Below the pieces are notes generated by a model, which made no database searches, had not been told where the DNA came from, and saw only the letters and a program-made list of their open reading frames with translations. Made by a program: the position numbers and the translations under genes. From Chondrus crispus (Eukaryota; Rhodophyta; Florideophyceae; Gigartinales; Gigartinaceae), in assembly GCF_000350225.1 (NCBI RefSeq), contig NW_005179073.1:124001-188000 (forward strand): 64,000 bases of DNA. The letters are read 5' to 3'. Shown piece after piece: positions 42,312-53,035 of this stretch. The stretch's first letter is position 1, and each line of letters opens with the position of its first letter.

Positions 42312-45300
42312 ATGGAGCGCTTCGCCCATCCCTTTCGCCTTCTCCCCGCTTGTCTCCTCGTCTTCTTGCTCCTCTTCGACCTGGCCTCCTCCCAATCGTG
42401 CCGCCTCGCACCTGACATTTCCCCTCCCGTCCCACTCGTCCTCACGCTCAGCAACGGCAAAGCGTCCCATTCGCTCACCTTCCGCCTCTGCGCCGCACCC
42501 AACTCCGATCTCAACTCCATCGACCTCAACTCACCCATCCTCACCTCCTCTAACCCAACACTGCGCCCCACCGTCATCATCGACCCCAACTCCGTCTCCA
42601 TCGCTACATCCCCGTGCACCAATTTTGATGCCCAGTTCATTTTTCGCTCCGATTTGGGCACGGCAGATCTAACACTTGCAGTCTCTCCCGATTGCACCTT
42701 CACCTTCCCAGTCGTCATCGCGGGCGTCGCCGCCGTCGCCCTGCCAAGCCGCGCTCGCATCACCGCCCCAGACTCTGCCCCGCTTGTCCTTGCTCCGCCT
42801 CGCTATGAGCCTTCCAAGGCCTTTCTGTCTGTCACCGTTGTGCTGCCGAGCGGCGAGAGAGTCACGGGTGTCGACGCCGCCAACCTTGTTACAGTTGACG
42901 TCACTGAGGACCTACCAGATGTCGTTGTTCGCCTCGCGAGCGAGGGACGCCCTACTGCCCGTGGAAACTTGCTCATCCAAGCGAACACTGATCAGTCTGA
43001 CGTCCCAAGACCGACGTTCCCGTTTGACCTTGTGCTCCGTGCCACCTCGACCAACGCATCCACTTCCGTCCCAGTGCGCGTCGCAGCCCTAGGGCCCGCC
43101 GTGGAGGCCATTGAACTACCCTCCCGTGCCATACCAAATGACAGGACGAGCCAAATCACCTTCACTGTGTCGCGCACCGGGGGTGACAAGCGCCGTCTTG
43201 TGCTTTTGCTCCAGCTCCCGTCAAACAGCTACCAACGCGTCGTTGCGAAAGAGGTCGAGTATAAAAGAGACGGAGATGCGTATTTGTCGACGATTGAGCT
43301 GCCTGTTCTAGAGACGTCCGTCGTGGGGGAGGTTCAGTGGTTGTATGAAGTAATTCAGGACGGGCGCGTGCTCACGGCGAATGATAGAACCGACGGGATT
43401 TTGCTCAAGTATGGCCGGAAGCCAGTTTTGAATTCTCTGTTTCCGCAAAGATTGGCGACGGGCAGTCGGGGATTCATGATGTTGCTTGGAGTTTTTTCGC
43501 ATCCAGCGAAGCAGATTGTATTCAATGGGGAGCCGATTCCAAAGCGAGATGTGGTCAAAGATTCGGATGGGGAGATAGTTTTGCGGATACCGCCTACGTA
43601 TACGAAGCGCAATGGGACTACGGTGTCTGTTGCTGTGCAAGACGGGAGCGGTTTGAGATCAGATGCTGTGTCTTTCGTCGTTGATTCTTCCGCATTAATG
43701 ACAAACGCCGTACTCTTGCAGTCAGCTTATGACGACCGGAACGGACGATTTCTGGTTCCTTTCTTCTGCGGGAAAAGTAACGACCCCACTGTGTTGGCCA
43801 CAGTAGATGCATATGGTGTCGAAGCCCAATTCCCGGAGTATAACTTTTCCATGCGCACTTCGTCAATGCCTTCTGACACCCGTGGTGATATTTTGTATTC
43901 TGGGAACAATGACATTGTCACATTTCCGGATGACAATCCTTTTGAAGACTCCGACGCCATGAACGATCAAATTGTGACGGTTTTCGTCGAAGTTGATCTC
44001 GGTGGCAGGCGCGGGGAGGCATTGCTACTGATTTCGCAGCGGCTGCGCAAGGACAAAGTGGGTATGACGGTGCTTCCGTTACCTATTACTGATTTCGACC
44101 CCAACTCCGAACAAATTCTCGAATCAAGATTGTCATTACCTGCCGACTGCCCCCGACTGAATGAACTGGATGTGACAACCCAATGGAGATTGAATGGAAA
44201 CCCTGTACCGATGCCCAGCCAAAACGCCAGCCTGGCACCTCCCGCAAAAGGGCCTTCCGTTCTTGGACTAGGAAATAGGCTTCTTCTTCCAGGCATCGAA
44301 ATGGTTCAATTCAACTTCTCTGTTAGTTTTACATCGAGAGGAAATGGGAAAGAGATTGCAAGTGGATCTTGGCAAGGAGATGTGCGAAGAACGCAAAATC
44401 GCAATCTGCTCCAGGTCATTTTGAACGATAGACTGGTAACGATGACAGTTCCAGCCGGGAAAGAGTTTAACATCAAAGGTACGGTCTTTGATGGTTTCGC
44501 GAATATCTCTAACAAGAACGGGCTTCGCTATACGTGGAACTGCGTTGAAAAGGCAGCAGACCAGGACCCGTGCCCAGAGGTCTTATTTCCGCTGGACCAG
44601 GATGATGTAGACACCGGATCCTTTACGGCTAATGCCCCGGGAGAATGGCAGGGGAAGACAGTCGAGTATTCTCTGTATGCCAGCTACGGAAATCGTAGGA
44701 GCAATGCAACCCGCCTTAATATTTCTTTTGTTGATTCCGATACAAATTCCATCCCCAGTGCAACACTCGGCACGGCCGCGAGAACGTCAGACTCCGCAAA
44801 TTTTGATCAGGGATTCGCATTCCGACCGTATGATGCCATCATCTTGTCACTCGACGGAGAGATTAGCGACATCGACCTGGACTTCGCCCTGTACCATGAA
44901 AATAGTGATGTGGATCTACTGCGAGGAGAAAACGGAGCAGAGCTGATTGCTCACAATGGTTATTGGAGCCCTGAGGAGCGACGTGCAACGTTTCTGGGCG
45001 TTGCTGCTGGTTCTCTCATGCCCGATACGTACCGACTTGATATGGCACATGAAGGGGAAGACGTCAGCAGTTCTAGGGCAACATCGTCATGGGAGTTTAC
45101 CATTGCTCCTTCTGAGAGTCTTATTCTGTCGGATCCGCCTGTAAGGGATGGTGTCGTAGATCAGACTTTATTCCATGCCTCTGCCATGTCTGTGCCAACG
45201 TCCGAAAATCAGTTCTTCTTCAGTCTGAAATCCGTGGAAGGAGGTGGTGAGCGGATGTCGGTTTCATCCATCACGGACCATTGCCTTGGGGGCTGCACCG

Positions 45301-47177
45301 GCCTTCCAGGGGAGTCTTTTACTGTGGGAAAGGCTGGCAAATTCGTCTTGGTCGTGGACATGTACGATCCGACTGGAACCGTACTGCTGGAGTCCAAGGA
45401 TGAAGACGTTGAAATACATGTTCGTGACTCCATGACTACGTCAACATTGTCCTCTCCAGCAGACGCTGACGATGTGGCCGGCAGTATGGCCAGGAGTCTT
45501 ACTCAGATGGACGAAGTAGCATTTCTAGGCTTTGTCGTTCAGTTGACGGCCTTGCCATCTGTTTCACCCGGAGACTTCGAAACTGCTGTGGATGGTCTCA
45601 AAAAAATATCGTCTTCGAGGATGCGTAATCCGTTTCAAGCCGTACGTGTGATAGACACTTGCGCCGGCATTGTTCAGCATGAAGATTTCTCAAGGCTCGA
45701 CCTGCTCCGTTCTCTTGTACTAGTCGTTCAAAGCTGTGTGCGTCGAACGCAGCAGTCTTTGTCGAGTGGGAAGGAGATAAAGGATTCCTTGGCTCGGTTC
45801 TACGGCGCAGCGGCGGATACAATAGCAGCATCCTCGGGTTCCGATTCTCGCAATTTGCAGACTTCGGAAGGAGACGGTGACCCCATGGGCGACGTCAGGA
45901 CGGCAGCTTCCCAAGATTTGTTTCTTGTGCTTGCTATGGGAGCAGAATGTGGTGCTGCTGCGCGGGTAGCTGTTCCTCGATTAAGCGCTGCCTCCAGCAC
46001 TCAAAAAGAAAGTGATTCCAATAATTCACTTTTCGACGACTACAGGGTTGGTATAAACTGCTTTGGCGGTCAAGTCAGGTCCTTATCGCCAGATCCACCT
46101 CTTTTAGAGATCTGCCGTGGAGAGCCAGGGAGAAATACGGGAGTTAATGCAGGGGTGGAGATTTTTACCGCCGCCGAAAGACATGAAACATGCGATCGCG
46201 ACCTGCCAACAGAAACATTGCAAGGACCAACGCTGTATGTCGAAACGCTCCAGTGGGGCGGCGATGGAACACAGGACCTGGGTTTGGTCAAATCGAACCC
46301 TAAGGGCGAGTGTTTCAGATCAACTGTCTCTGTGTTTGGCATGAAAGGGAATGAGGAGGACTCTCGCTTTAAAGACGGAAACAGGATTACATGTCGCAAC
46401 GCCGGAAAGATTTTCGTCCATGAGGCCAAAGCAGGATCTGAGGCTGGGTTTGAAAACGCAACAACTACTGATGTGAGCGATTTCCAGCTTCACCCCACCG
46501 GTCGTATAAGTGCCTCAGCAGAGCACTCGCACCCTGCTGCAATTCGAATGGAGGTGAATGGTACTCTGCTACGGGCGTGTTTAGACCTCTCTACCCTTGA
46601 AGGCAGCCGTGGTTCAGGTCTGGCTGTCATGCTGGCATCTGTGTTGGGGGGTATTGTCGCTTTCTTTGTGGTGTTGGCTGTGATTGCCTTGTACTTAACG
46701 TCATGCTCCGATCGCTTCGAGACCTTCACGGTACCAACCAGTGCTGCCCAAATGAGCTCGCCTACGACCGACTCTACTTTTTACGTCTCTCGAGGTGATT
46801 CATCTACGTTACATTCTCGTGACGGGAGCGGGGTCCCCAATGAATGGGAAGCTGAATATGCGTCTCTTAGTGCCATCGCCGATCGAACTATTGATTCCGA
46901 TCCCGAACGGGAACAGAATGGAACGGAACAAAATAGCTCTACGTCAAGAAAACGTGAGACACAGGAGTCAGACGGCTTCTTGTCGAGGGGAACATTCCAA
47001 GGTTTCGAACGCCCCTCGTTAACCGATACCCATGGTATTATCCCTTGGATGTCCAACAGCAGCTCGTCTTATGCGTATCGCAGTCGACAGATTGACTTTT
47101 TGGGGAGTACTTCGTCCTCAGAAGACGACTATGTTGTACCCGACACATACGGCCGGAGTGGGGAGCATTTCCCATGA
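42312..47177 (+). CDS. large single-pass membrane protein with REJ/PKD-like ectodomain
   Basis: 1621-residue intronless ORF. Residues 1-28 are a signal peptide (LLPACLLVFLLLFDLASSQS). The ectodomain of about 1400 residues is built of beta-rich segments. At ~715-830 it carries the REJ-like pattern of an Ig/PKD strand set with GLRYTWNC, a downstream CPEVLF and GEWQGKTVEYSLYASYGNRR, as in receptor-for-egg-jelly/polycystin-1 type proteins. A second stretch (~955-1050) ends in DDEDVEIHVRD-like sequence. A helical, Cys-containing part (1060-1200) and a Cys-rich part (1230-1390) follow. One membrane helix lies at ~1434-1465 (LAVMLASVLGGIVAFFVVLAV) and a ~155-residue Ser/Thr-rich cytosolic tail follows it. 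Topology is type I. Function unknown; adhesion or surface sensing is an inference. No GPS cleavage site or channel domain was seen. Confidence 0.75.
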   Translation: MERFAHPFRLLPACLLVFLLLFDLASSQSCRLAPDISPPVPLVLTLSNGKASHSLTFRLCAAPNSDLNSIDLNSPILTSSNPTLRPTVIIDPNSVSIATSPCTNFDAQFIFRSDLGTADLTLAVSPDCTFTFPVVIAGVAAVALPSRARITAPDSAPLVLAPPRYEPSKAFLSVTVVLPSGERVTGVDAANLVTVDVTEDLPDVVVRLASEGRPTARGNLLIQANTDQSDVPRPTFPFDLVLRATSTNASTSVPVRVAALGPAVEAIELPSRAIPNDRTSQITFTVSRTGGDKRRLVLLLQLPSNSYQRVVAKEVEYKRDGDAYLSTIELPVLETSVVGEVQWLYEVIQDGRVLTANDRTDGILLKYGRKPVLNSLFPQRLATGSRGFMMLLGVFSHPAKQIVFNGEPIPKRDVVKDSDGEIVLRIPPTYTKRNGTTVSVAVQDGSGLRSDAVSFVVDSSALMTNAVLLQSAYDDRNGRFLVPFFCGKSNDPTVLATVDAYGVEAQFPEYNFSMRTSSMPSDTRGDILYSGNNDIVTFPDDNPFEDSDAMNDQIVTVFVEVDLGGRRGEALLLISQRLRKDKVGMTVLPLPITDFDPNSEQILESRLSLPADCPRLNELDVTTQWRLNGNPVPMPSQNASLAPPAKGPSVLGLGNRLLLPGIEMVQFNFSVSFTSRGNGKEIASGSWQGDVRRTQNRNLLQVILNDRLVTMTVPAGKEFNIKGTVFDGFANISNKNGLRYTWNCVEKAADQDPCPEVLFPLDQDDVDTGSFTANAPGEWQGKTVEYSLYASYGNRRSNATRLNISFVDSDTNSIPSATLGTAARTSDSANFDQGFAFRPYDAIILSLDGEISDIDLDFALYHENSDVDLLRGENGAELIAHNGYWSPEERRATFLGVAAGSLMPDTYRLDMAHEGEDVSSSRATSSWEFTIAPSESLILSDPPVRDGVVDQTLFHASAMSVPTSENQFFFSLKSVEGGGERMSVSSITDHCLGGCTGLPGESFTVGKAGKFVLVVDMYDPTGTVLLESKDEDVEIHVRDSMTTSTLSSPADADDVAGSMARSLTQMDEVAFLGFVVQLTALPSVSPGDFETAVDGLKKISSSRMRNPFQAVRVIDTCAGIVQHEDFSRLDLLRSLVLVVQSCVRRTQQSLSSGKEIKDSLARFYGAAADTIAASSGSDSRNLQTSEGDGDPMGDVRTAASQDLFLVLAMGAECGAAARVAVPRLSAASSTQKESDSNNSLFDDYRVGINCFGGQVRSLSPDPPLLEICRGEPGRNTGVNAGVEIFTAAERHETCDRDLPTETLQGPTLYVETLQWGGDGTQDLGLVKSNPKGECFRSTVSVFGMKGNEEDSRFKDGNRITCRNAGKIFVHEAKAGSEAGFENATTTDVSDFQLHPTGRISASAEHSHPAAIRMEVNGTLLRACLDLSTLEGSRGSGLAVMLASVLGGIVAFFVVLAVIALYLTSCSDRFETFTVPTSAAQMSSPTTDSTFYVSRGDSSTLHSRDGSGVPNEWEAEYASLSAIADRTIDSDPEREQNGTEQNSSTSRKRETQESDGFLSRGTFQGFERPSLTDTHGIIPWMSNSSSSYAYRSRQIDFLGSTSSSEDDYVVPDTYGRSGEHFP

Positions 47178-47822
47178 TGTAATTTTTTCCCGTTCTTCTG
47201 GCATTGGAGATTTCGGTGACTTCATTCGAAGATAGCTTCACCATGCATTGTATTATAGACTCTGCGGTATCTGCGACGATCTGCTTGCTCGTCGCTTAAC
47301 AAATAACTTTTGGACTAGGCTTGTGTCAAAGACTTGTTGTACATACACTTATTCTTTATGCATACTAACCTAAAACTAGCAAAGGGCTGAAAATGCGAGA
47401 TCCTTTTGTCTAATACTGAGGTCCTCATCTTGCTTGTCGAGATTTCCACCTTGCCTTCATCCTACTCCATTCATAACTGTTGTTGTCGTGCGCCAGCTCT
47501 GAGTTTCCCAGTAGAAACACCAGATTTTTCCTACACAAAGGTTCTGCCGAGCAGAACGGTAGGGGACCAGTATAACGTCGGGCCATTCTCAGAAAGTCAA
47601 AGCATTCGATATCCATTTGGGGGTACAGTATACTGTACTGTACAAATACCGTACTGTATTCCCTGAGGCCATTTCGGAAGATGGCCCGAGCGCAGGACGC
47701 ATCCGTTCCTATCGATCTACGTGGATAACTGCGGTGAGCAGGCATGCCAAAATCTTCACATGACCTCCAACCGGCCCCTTCCGCGCCTCCCCCCACGCCG
47801 CACGCTGTGCAGAACCAGTCGA
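47178..47822. other. convergent intergenic
   Basis: Between the 3' ends of the REJ-like gene and the GT14 gene. Contains a string of TACTGTA words (47626-47660, AGTATACTGTACTGTAC). No coding signature. Confidence 0.4.
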
Positions 47823-49067
47823 CTATGCCGCCGCCGCCGCCGCGTCCTTCTCCATCCGTGCGTCCAGTGACATGCCCGTCACCCACTTAAACAGGTTCCT
47901 CACAGCAGTCACATGCTCTGGGTCATTCAAGCGGCCGTCGATGAAGTCCATGAGTGGAGAATTTGGGTCCTTGAACTTGCGAATGAAGAGGTTTGGGGAG
48001 TCCCGGATGTCGTCCTTGAACGTATACGAGCCATCCGGCTCCTTCTGATCGACCATGAACGGGTGCTGACCGGCGCTCTTCCCCTCATGTTTCCAGATGA
48101 CGTGCCTTAGCGCCCTATGGGCCACGGTTCGGTTGTAGCGCGGATGGTTCCAAAGCAGTGTGGAAAAGTAGTGCTCGGAGGCCTCGACCGAGTAGGCAAA
48201 TGAGAGCAGCATCTTCCTCGCGTAGCCATCGGTGACGACGAAGCGGCAAAAGTCGCGCGAGTTGATCATCCAGGCCTCAGCGCTGACGTACTGAAAGTTG
48301 AGCATGCTGGCGATGGGGTTGCGCTCGTAGACGTGGACGACGACGGTGGGCCCGGTGTTGAACGAGAGGGCCTCATCCACGTAGAAGTGCTGCATGCGGT
48401 GGTCAATGTTGACGTCCCAGCGCTCGCGGGCAGCGGGGGTGATGAAATTGAGCTCGTCGGGCACGTGGGGGCCCAGCAACGAGCGGGTGAGGGCCGGGGA
48501 GACCAGCGGGTAGTCGGAGCCCGACAGGTTGATGAAGTAGTGCCAGCGCGAGTTGCGCTCCAACAGGAATTTCATGGCGTTGATGGTGTTGAGGACCATG
48601 GACACGCCGCGGTACGTGATGAGCTCCGAGTCCATGACGTGGACATTGTCGCGAAAGTACGGGCTCTCCTCAAACAGGGAGGCCGTGAGGTTGGCGACGA
48701 CGGTCTTGTCCATCTTCATATCAAAGTGAATAGCGTACACATTGCCCGGGTGGTGGATGCGACTAAGCAGGCGCGGCAGGTGGCCAGCGGTGGACTCTGC
48801 GACCTGGACGAAGTAGGCGACGTTGGCATCTGCAGGGGGCGTGTCCTGGCTCGCCTGGCGCACGGCGGAGCCTGTGCGCGGTGCGCGCGCGCGCGCCGCG
48901 CCCGGCGGCGGCGCAAGCGACAGGCGCACGCGCTCGGACCGGGGCGGGAGCAGGCGCGAGGAGCACAGGACGCAGAGCGTGAGCAGGGCGGTGAAGACGA
49001 CGAGGGCGCAGTCGCGCAGCACGTGTGCGTGGCAGGCCAGGCGCTTGCGGCGCGGCTTGGCGAAGAA
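47823..49067 (-). CDS. GT14-family glycosyltransferase (core-2/I-branching / xylosyltransferase type), 5' end missing
   Basis: 414 residues are visible before the assembly gap. Directly after the gap come basic residues (KPRRKRLACHAH) and a hydrophobic anchor (CALVVFTALLTLCVLC), the layout of a type II Golgi protein. The catalytic domain matches GT14: VAYFVQVAESTAGHLPRLL, then YAIHFD, then YRGVSMVLNTINAMKFLL, WHYFINLSGSDYPL (the conserved S-x-x-DYPL), LNFQ...AEAWMINSRDFCRF, EHYFSTLLWNHP, and DDIRDSP. This family transfers GlcNAc or xylose from the UDP-sugar to protein or glycan acceptors in the Golgi lumen. The acceptor cannot be told. The start codon lies in the N gap; the GC-rich frame beyond the gap (to 49793) is low complexity and not trusted. 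Ends in a poly-Ala tail. Confidence 0.85.
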   Translation of the reverse strand, partial: FFAKPRRKRLACHAHVLRDCALVVFTALLTLCVLCSSRLLPPRSERVRLSLAPPPGAARARAPRTGSAVRQASQDTPPADANVAYFVQVAESTAGHLPRLLSRIHHPGNVYAIHFDMKMDKTVVANLTASLFEESPYFRDNVHVMDSELITYRGVSMVLNTINAMKFLLERNSRWHYFINLSGSDYPLVSPALTRSLLGPHVPDELNFITPAARERWDVNIDHRMQHFYVDEALSFNTGPTVVVHVYERNPIASMLNFQYVSAEAWMINSRDFCRFVVTDGYARKMLLSFAYSVEASEHYFSTLLWNHPRYNRTVAHRALRHVIWKHEGKSAGQHPFMVDQKEPDGSYTFKDDIRDSPNLFIRKFKDPNSPLMDFIDGRLNDPEHVTAVRNLFKWVTGMSLDARMEKDAAAAAA

Positions 49068-49356
49068 NNNNNNNNNNNNNNNNNNNNNNNNNNNNNNNNN
49101 NNNNNNNNNNNNNNNNNNNNNNNNNNNNNNNNNNNNNNNNNNNNNNNNNNNNNNNNNNNNNNNNNNNNNNNNNNNNNNNNNNNNNNNNNNNNNNNNNNNN
49201 NNNNNNNNNNNNNNNNNNNNNNNNNNNNNNNNNNNNNNNNNNNNNNNNNNNNNNNNNNNNNNNNNNNNNNNNNNNNNNNNNNNNNNNNNNNNNNNNNNNN
49301 NNNNNNNNNNNNNNNNNNNNNNNNNNNNNNNNNNNNNNNNNNNNNNNNNNNNNNNN
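49068..49356. other. assembly gap (N)
   Basis: 289 N. Falls at the 5' end of the GT14 gene. Flanks are very CpG-rich, so the gap is probably a sequencing drop-out. Confidence 0.95.
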
Positions 49357-49683
49357 GCTCCGGGAATGCGGGGCCGCGCGGGCGAAATGCAACAGCGCGG
49401 AAACGCACGCGTACACGGGTGGGGGGGCGCCCGCCTCGCGGCCCTCGCCTCAGGTGCACGGCACGCGCGCGCGCGCGCGCGCGGGCAGGCGAGCGCGGCG
49501 GAACACGTGGCCGCGGGCGGGCAGACATCGAGGCGTGGGGCTGACGTATGAGCGTCGGCGAAGTTGGTGTAAGCTGGCGCCGTTGCCGCCCGTCCGTGCG
49601 CGCGTGTGCATTTCGATGCGCGCGCCGGTCGCGAGGCGCCGCGCTGTCGCAGGGACAGGGCTACGGCGCGCGCCGCGGATTTC

Positions 49684-49747
49684 GGGCGCGGTTGTCGGGC
49701 GCGGTTGTCGGGCGCGGTTGTCGGGCGCGGTTGTCGCTCCGGTTGTC
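49684..49747 (+). repeat. 13-bp minisatellite
   Basis: Four copies of GGGCGCGGTTGTC, followed by degenerate GCTCCGGTTGTC. Lies upstream of the GT14 gene in CpG-rich DNA. Confidence 0.85.
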
Positions 49748-50581
49748 GCTCGATTTTGGAAAGGGGCCGCGACGGAGGTGCGCTCGCGTTCACATGTTCA
49801 GGGCAAGGACTATGTCTATTTCTCGGGTTTCTCGCATGGGCGAGGACGGCTATAAAAACGTCGCTGGTGATGTTAAATTACTCCTGCAGCTGTATTCCGA
49901 CTAAAGTTTATTTTTTGGTTGGTGTCGGGAAAGGAAGGTTAGTCACAATACTGTATAGTTTCCATTATTATTATTCTTATGTATTGTTTATTATTATATC
50001 GCTGCTGCCCAATCACTTGCACTGCACTCGGCCATTATTTTATTTTTTATTAGAGATGTGCTCTTACTGGACACGGCACACCCGCACACGTGTACACTGT
50101 ATTGTACGGCAGGGTATCGAATGCTCAAGTATTGTCCCACTTGTTGTGGCCGCTTCGCCACGGACACGGATCGATGTGCCCTGCTGACGTCCCGCCGTCC
50201 CGCCCCACACTCTCCTTTCTGTAAATGCAAACTACTGTACAACTTGTAGCACCCTACCCAAGCGTGTACTTGTACCCAAGGGTACTGCACAACACGACGC
50301 TTCAGTGCTCTCTCTTCCACCCCACGGCGATTTCACCATCCACGGTTCTTTATTTACAACATCCCCCCCCCCCGTGTCCGGGTTCTCCCTTGGCCCGCCT
50401 CATCTTTATTTACAACAGAGCTAAGACCCCCCCGTGTCTCCCTTGGCCCGCCTCCTGCCGCTTATCAAAGTTCAAAATTAACCTGGTCCAGCATATTTCA
50501 TGAGTGGATATCGAAAAGTGGGCTTCAAATTTAACCTACTACTGTACAGTAGTGGGTAGTCCAGGTGTACTGTTATGTACC

Positions 50582-50630
50582 GTACGATTTAACACCCGCT
50601 TGCAACTTGCAAGCGGGTGTTTTATCGTAC
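50582..50630. repeat. 49-bp near-perfect palindrome
   Basis: Arms of 24 bp, GTACGATTTAACACCCGC then TTGCAA, around a single central C. Only two base pairs of the stem are mismatched. The word CTGCAAGTTGCAACACC repeats part of it just downstream. Could form a long cruciform. Confidence 0.8.
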
Positions 50631-50689
50631 TGCAAGTTGCAACACCTGGGAGCTACAGTAAGCAACACCCATACTCTCGATGTGGCCAT

Positions 50690-50735
50690 CGTTGAGGTAT
50701 GAGAACGGAAGGATACTAAGCATACTCAACTACAC
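50690..50735. repeat. left copy of a flanking repeat
   Basis: GTTGAGGTATGAGAACGGAA recurs at 53036 as GTTGAGGTATGAGAATAGAA; similarity extends about 45 bp. Frames the ORF island 50.9-52.8 kb. Confidence 0.55.
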
Positions 50736-50919
50736 TTCGCACTCGGTGCATTATTTATGCTACGCGCTCGAGGAGAGGTGGAGAGACTGTACCCACATGT
50801 CAAGCGTCAGGATCCGTCCTGGGGCGAACACACAACCCAGTCCAGCCGTTATGGGACATGGATTTTGGAAGGATTGAAATAGAGCCTTTTGTCGCTGGGG
50901 CTCTCAACCAACACAGCGC

Positions 50920-52769
50920 GTGCGCCCAGGGCTTATCCGGTCTGCCCTGGTACGTAGTGGAGAGGATGGAGGATTTATTCCCGGTGGTACACCCACCGAG
51001 CTCGGGGATAGGTTCAAGTTTACTAGCTCAGTGTTCGGGATGCCGATCGAGTCGACGGTCGGGTCTGTCGAGTGGCCGCCTTGGCCTGTCGAGTCGACGG
51101 TCGGACTTGAAGATTTCGATGGGACGGCGGAAGTCATATTTTCCGTCAATGAAGGGCGCCCTCGGATATACCTTTCCCGGCCGAAGCGTAAGCGACCCGC
51201 TATCCCGGCGTCGTTGGCCGACTTGCCTGATGGTCTGCCTACATCAGATGAACAGCTTCCGCGGACCATTGCGAGGTTTATATTCCCGACGCTGAGGGAG
51301 GCTGACTACATACGAGTGGTCAGGCCCCTCATACTCGAGATCAGGCGAGGGTCATCCCACGGATTGATCCTCTCAAAAATGTGCCTTTATGTAATGCAGG
51401 CTGCCATGCACAAGACCGGCAGCCTGGATTACGTCCCCATGCGGAGGTGTGCGGAGATGGTGACACGCGTCTGCCCACACGACGCGCCTGCCATGCTCGC
51501 GCTCTTGAAGCATCGAGGCCGGCGGGTTGTCAACGTCGATGGCATGGAATCCGACGGTGCATATGCCGCGTTTGTGGCTGTCGCAGCAGGCGCGTTTGCT
51601 CCAGTTAAGGCCTCCAACTCGCGCATAGGGAAGCTCTCCATTCCGGGAGACCCGGACGTTCACCTGTTGTGGGGGCAGACCGTCCCGGACTTTGCCAGAA
51701 TACCGTGGGATGACCCGTTTACGCTGGCAAGTTATGCTGATGCATATGTCATGTCCGTGGGCGCTGGGGATGACTACATCAGCGCCTGGAGCCTCGCCAT
51801 GGCCGTCCCATGGGCCGTGGAGGGGGAGGAGATCAAGCAGATGTCGCACTGGATGGACAAGTTGGACATTCCGGATGACATCCGCTACGCTGACCTCCTG
51901 CCCCAGGTACTCACACGCGGTATTACCAGATGGGCCACGCATGCATAGTGGGGGACGTGGAAACGTTACCCCACCTGGCGGCCCGCATACGCGCTGCGGC
52001 CCACACTAGCCTGGTACAGACGGCCGGGCATTTCGGCATCACCCGCCTAGGCCGTCGGGTGCCGATCGAAATATGCAGGCGTTTCTCTGCTTGGCTGACG
52101 GTCAACGGGTCGACGGCAGAGTGTCTTAGCAGGTCTATTGGCCTATGTTTTGACTACTCACCTTCTTGGGAATACGGTTTCGGACCGGCTGGAACCGTTG
52201 TCGGTGATCTGCATCACGGCAACCCACGTGTTTGGCCCTGTGTGGCGGCAGTGGAGGCTCTGCTGCCCTTCCAGGTCCGAGCCCAAGGCCGGTATGCCCT
52301 GGGGAATCTCCCCAAGGCTTCCGAAAAGGAGCGCCCCGGCCACGGAGGGCGTATTGACTGCCCCGGGGACTTAGTCGTCGCAAGCTTGGCAGCTAGCCTT
52401 GGTGCGACGATGACCGTGCAGACGTTCACCAACGTGGGCAACCGGCGTGACTTATTGTCGATCGTCCAGCTGGATGCGGATGTGGGGTCAGCGGTTCTGG
52501 GTAGTAACTACTTAGGATCCGCGATGCCGCACCACATTCGCAATTTGTCCTTCAAGCGACGCGCCCTCGTCAACGTGAAGGATGTGCGGGCGCAGGACAC
52601 GCTGAAGTGGATGCTAGCCGCCAGCCTCGTCCGGTCCAGTGACTGGATGTTCAGCCACTGCGAGTACGCCGACGCTGACCCTGACGTCAAATCCCCGTTC
52701 CTGGAGGTGGGGGAGCAGAGTAGTCGTGCTTGCAGCCCGCGTGGTTGCCGGCAAAATGGGCGCTTTTAG
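50920..52769 (+). other. island of two long unrecognised ORFs (possible old RNA-virus capsid copy)
   Basis: Two consecutive plus-strand ORFs of roughly 340 and 280 residues with even amino-acid composition and a GC-rich, CpG-rich coding style unlike the flanks. Motifs seen include RTIARFIFPTLREADYI, MLALLKHRGRRVVNVDGMES, DDYISAWSLAMAVPW and VVASLAASLGATMTVQT. No host-domain signature, signal peptide or membrane segment. The style, alpha-helical and hydrophobic with no catalytic motif, is reminiscent of totivirus-like capsid proteins, but this is only an impression. If so, it is an old, probably broken copy of a dsRNA virus gene. Diverged repeats at 50.69 and 53.04 kb frame it. Confidence 0.35.
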
Positions 52770-53035
52770 GCTGTTAGAGGCTTGCAATGGACAATGTTCG
52801 GTCTGGAGGAGAAGTCAAAAAACAAGGATGCGATCAAGGCACCAGCACTTTTTGGCTGGCAGGCAGAGCAAGATGGTTGTGAATATGTTAAAGTCAGAGA
52901 GTACAACCGGGGTCTGCGGCGTGTTTCGTGCTATGTGTTATTCTCTTTCGTGCTCGAAGGAGTGTCGCGCTAAAGCGCTATGCTCGACCTGTTTACCGCG
53001 GATACTGACACCTCAACCAACTGCATTCGATGGAT

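Larger units (their letters stand above)
49794..50919. other. intergenic with strong palindrome and short repeats
   Basis: AT-rich 49.86-50.05 kb, with no gene signature. Two copies of a ~50-bp unit (CTTTATTTACAACA ... CTCCCTTGGCCCGCCTC) lie at 50348-50400 and 50403-50456. The near-perfect palindrome 50582-50630 is listed separately. Confidence 0.4.

Noticed and set aside
48333-49855. Plus-strand ORFs running through the N gap
   Set aside because: They are shadows of the GT14 gene and of CpG-rich flanks; frames across unknown bases prove nothing.
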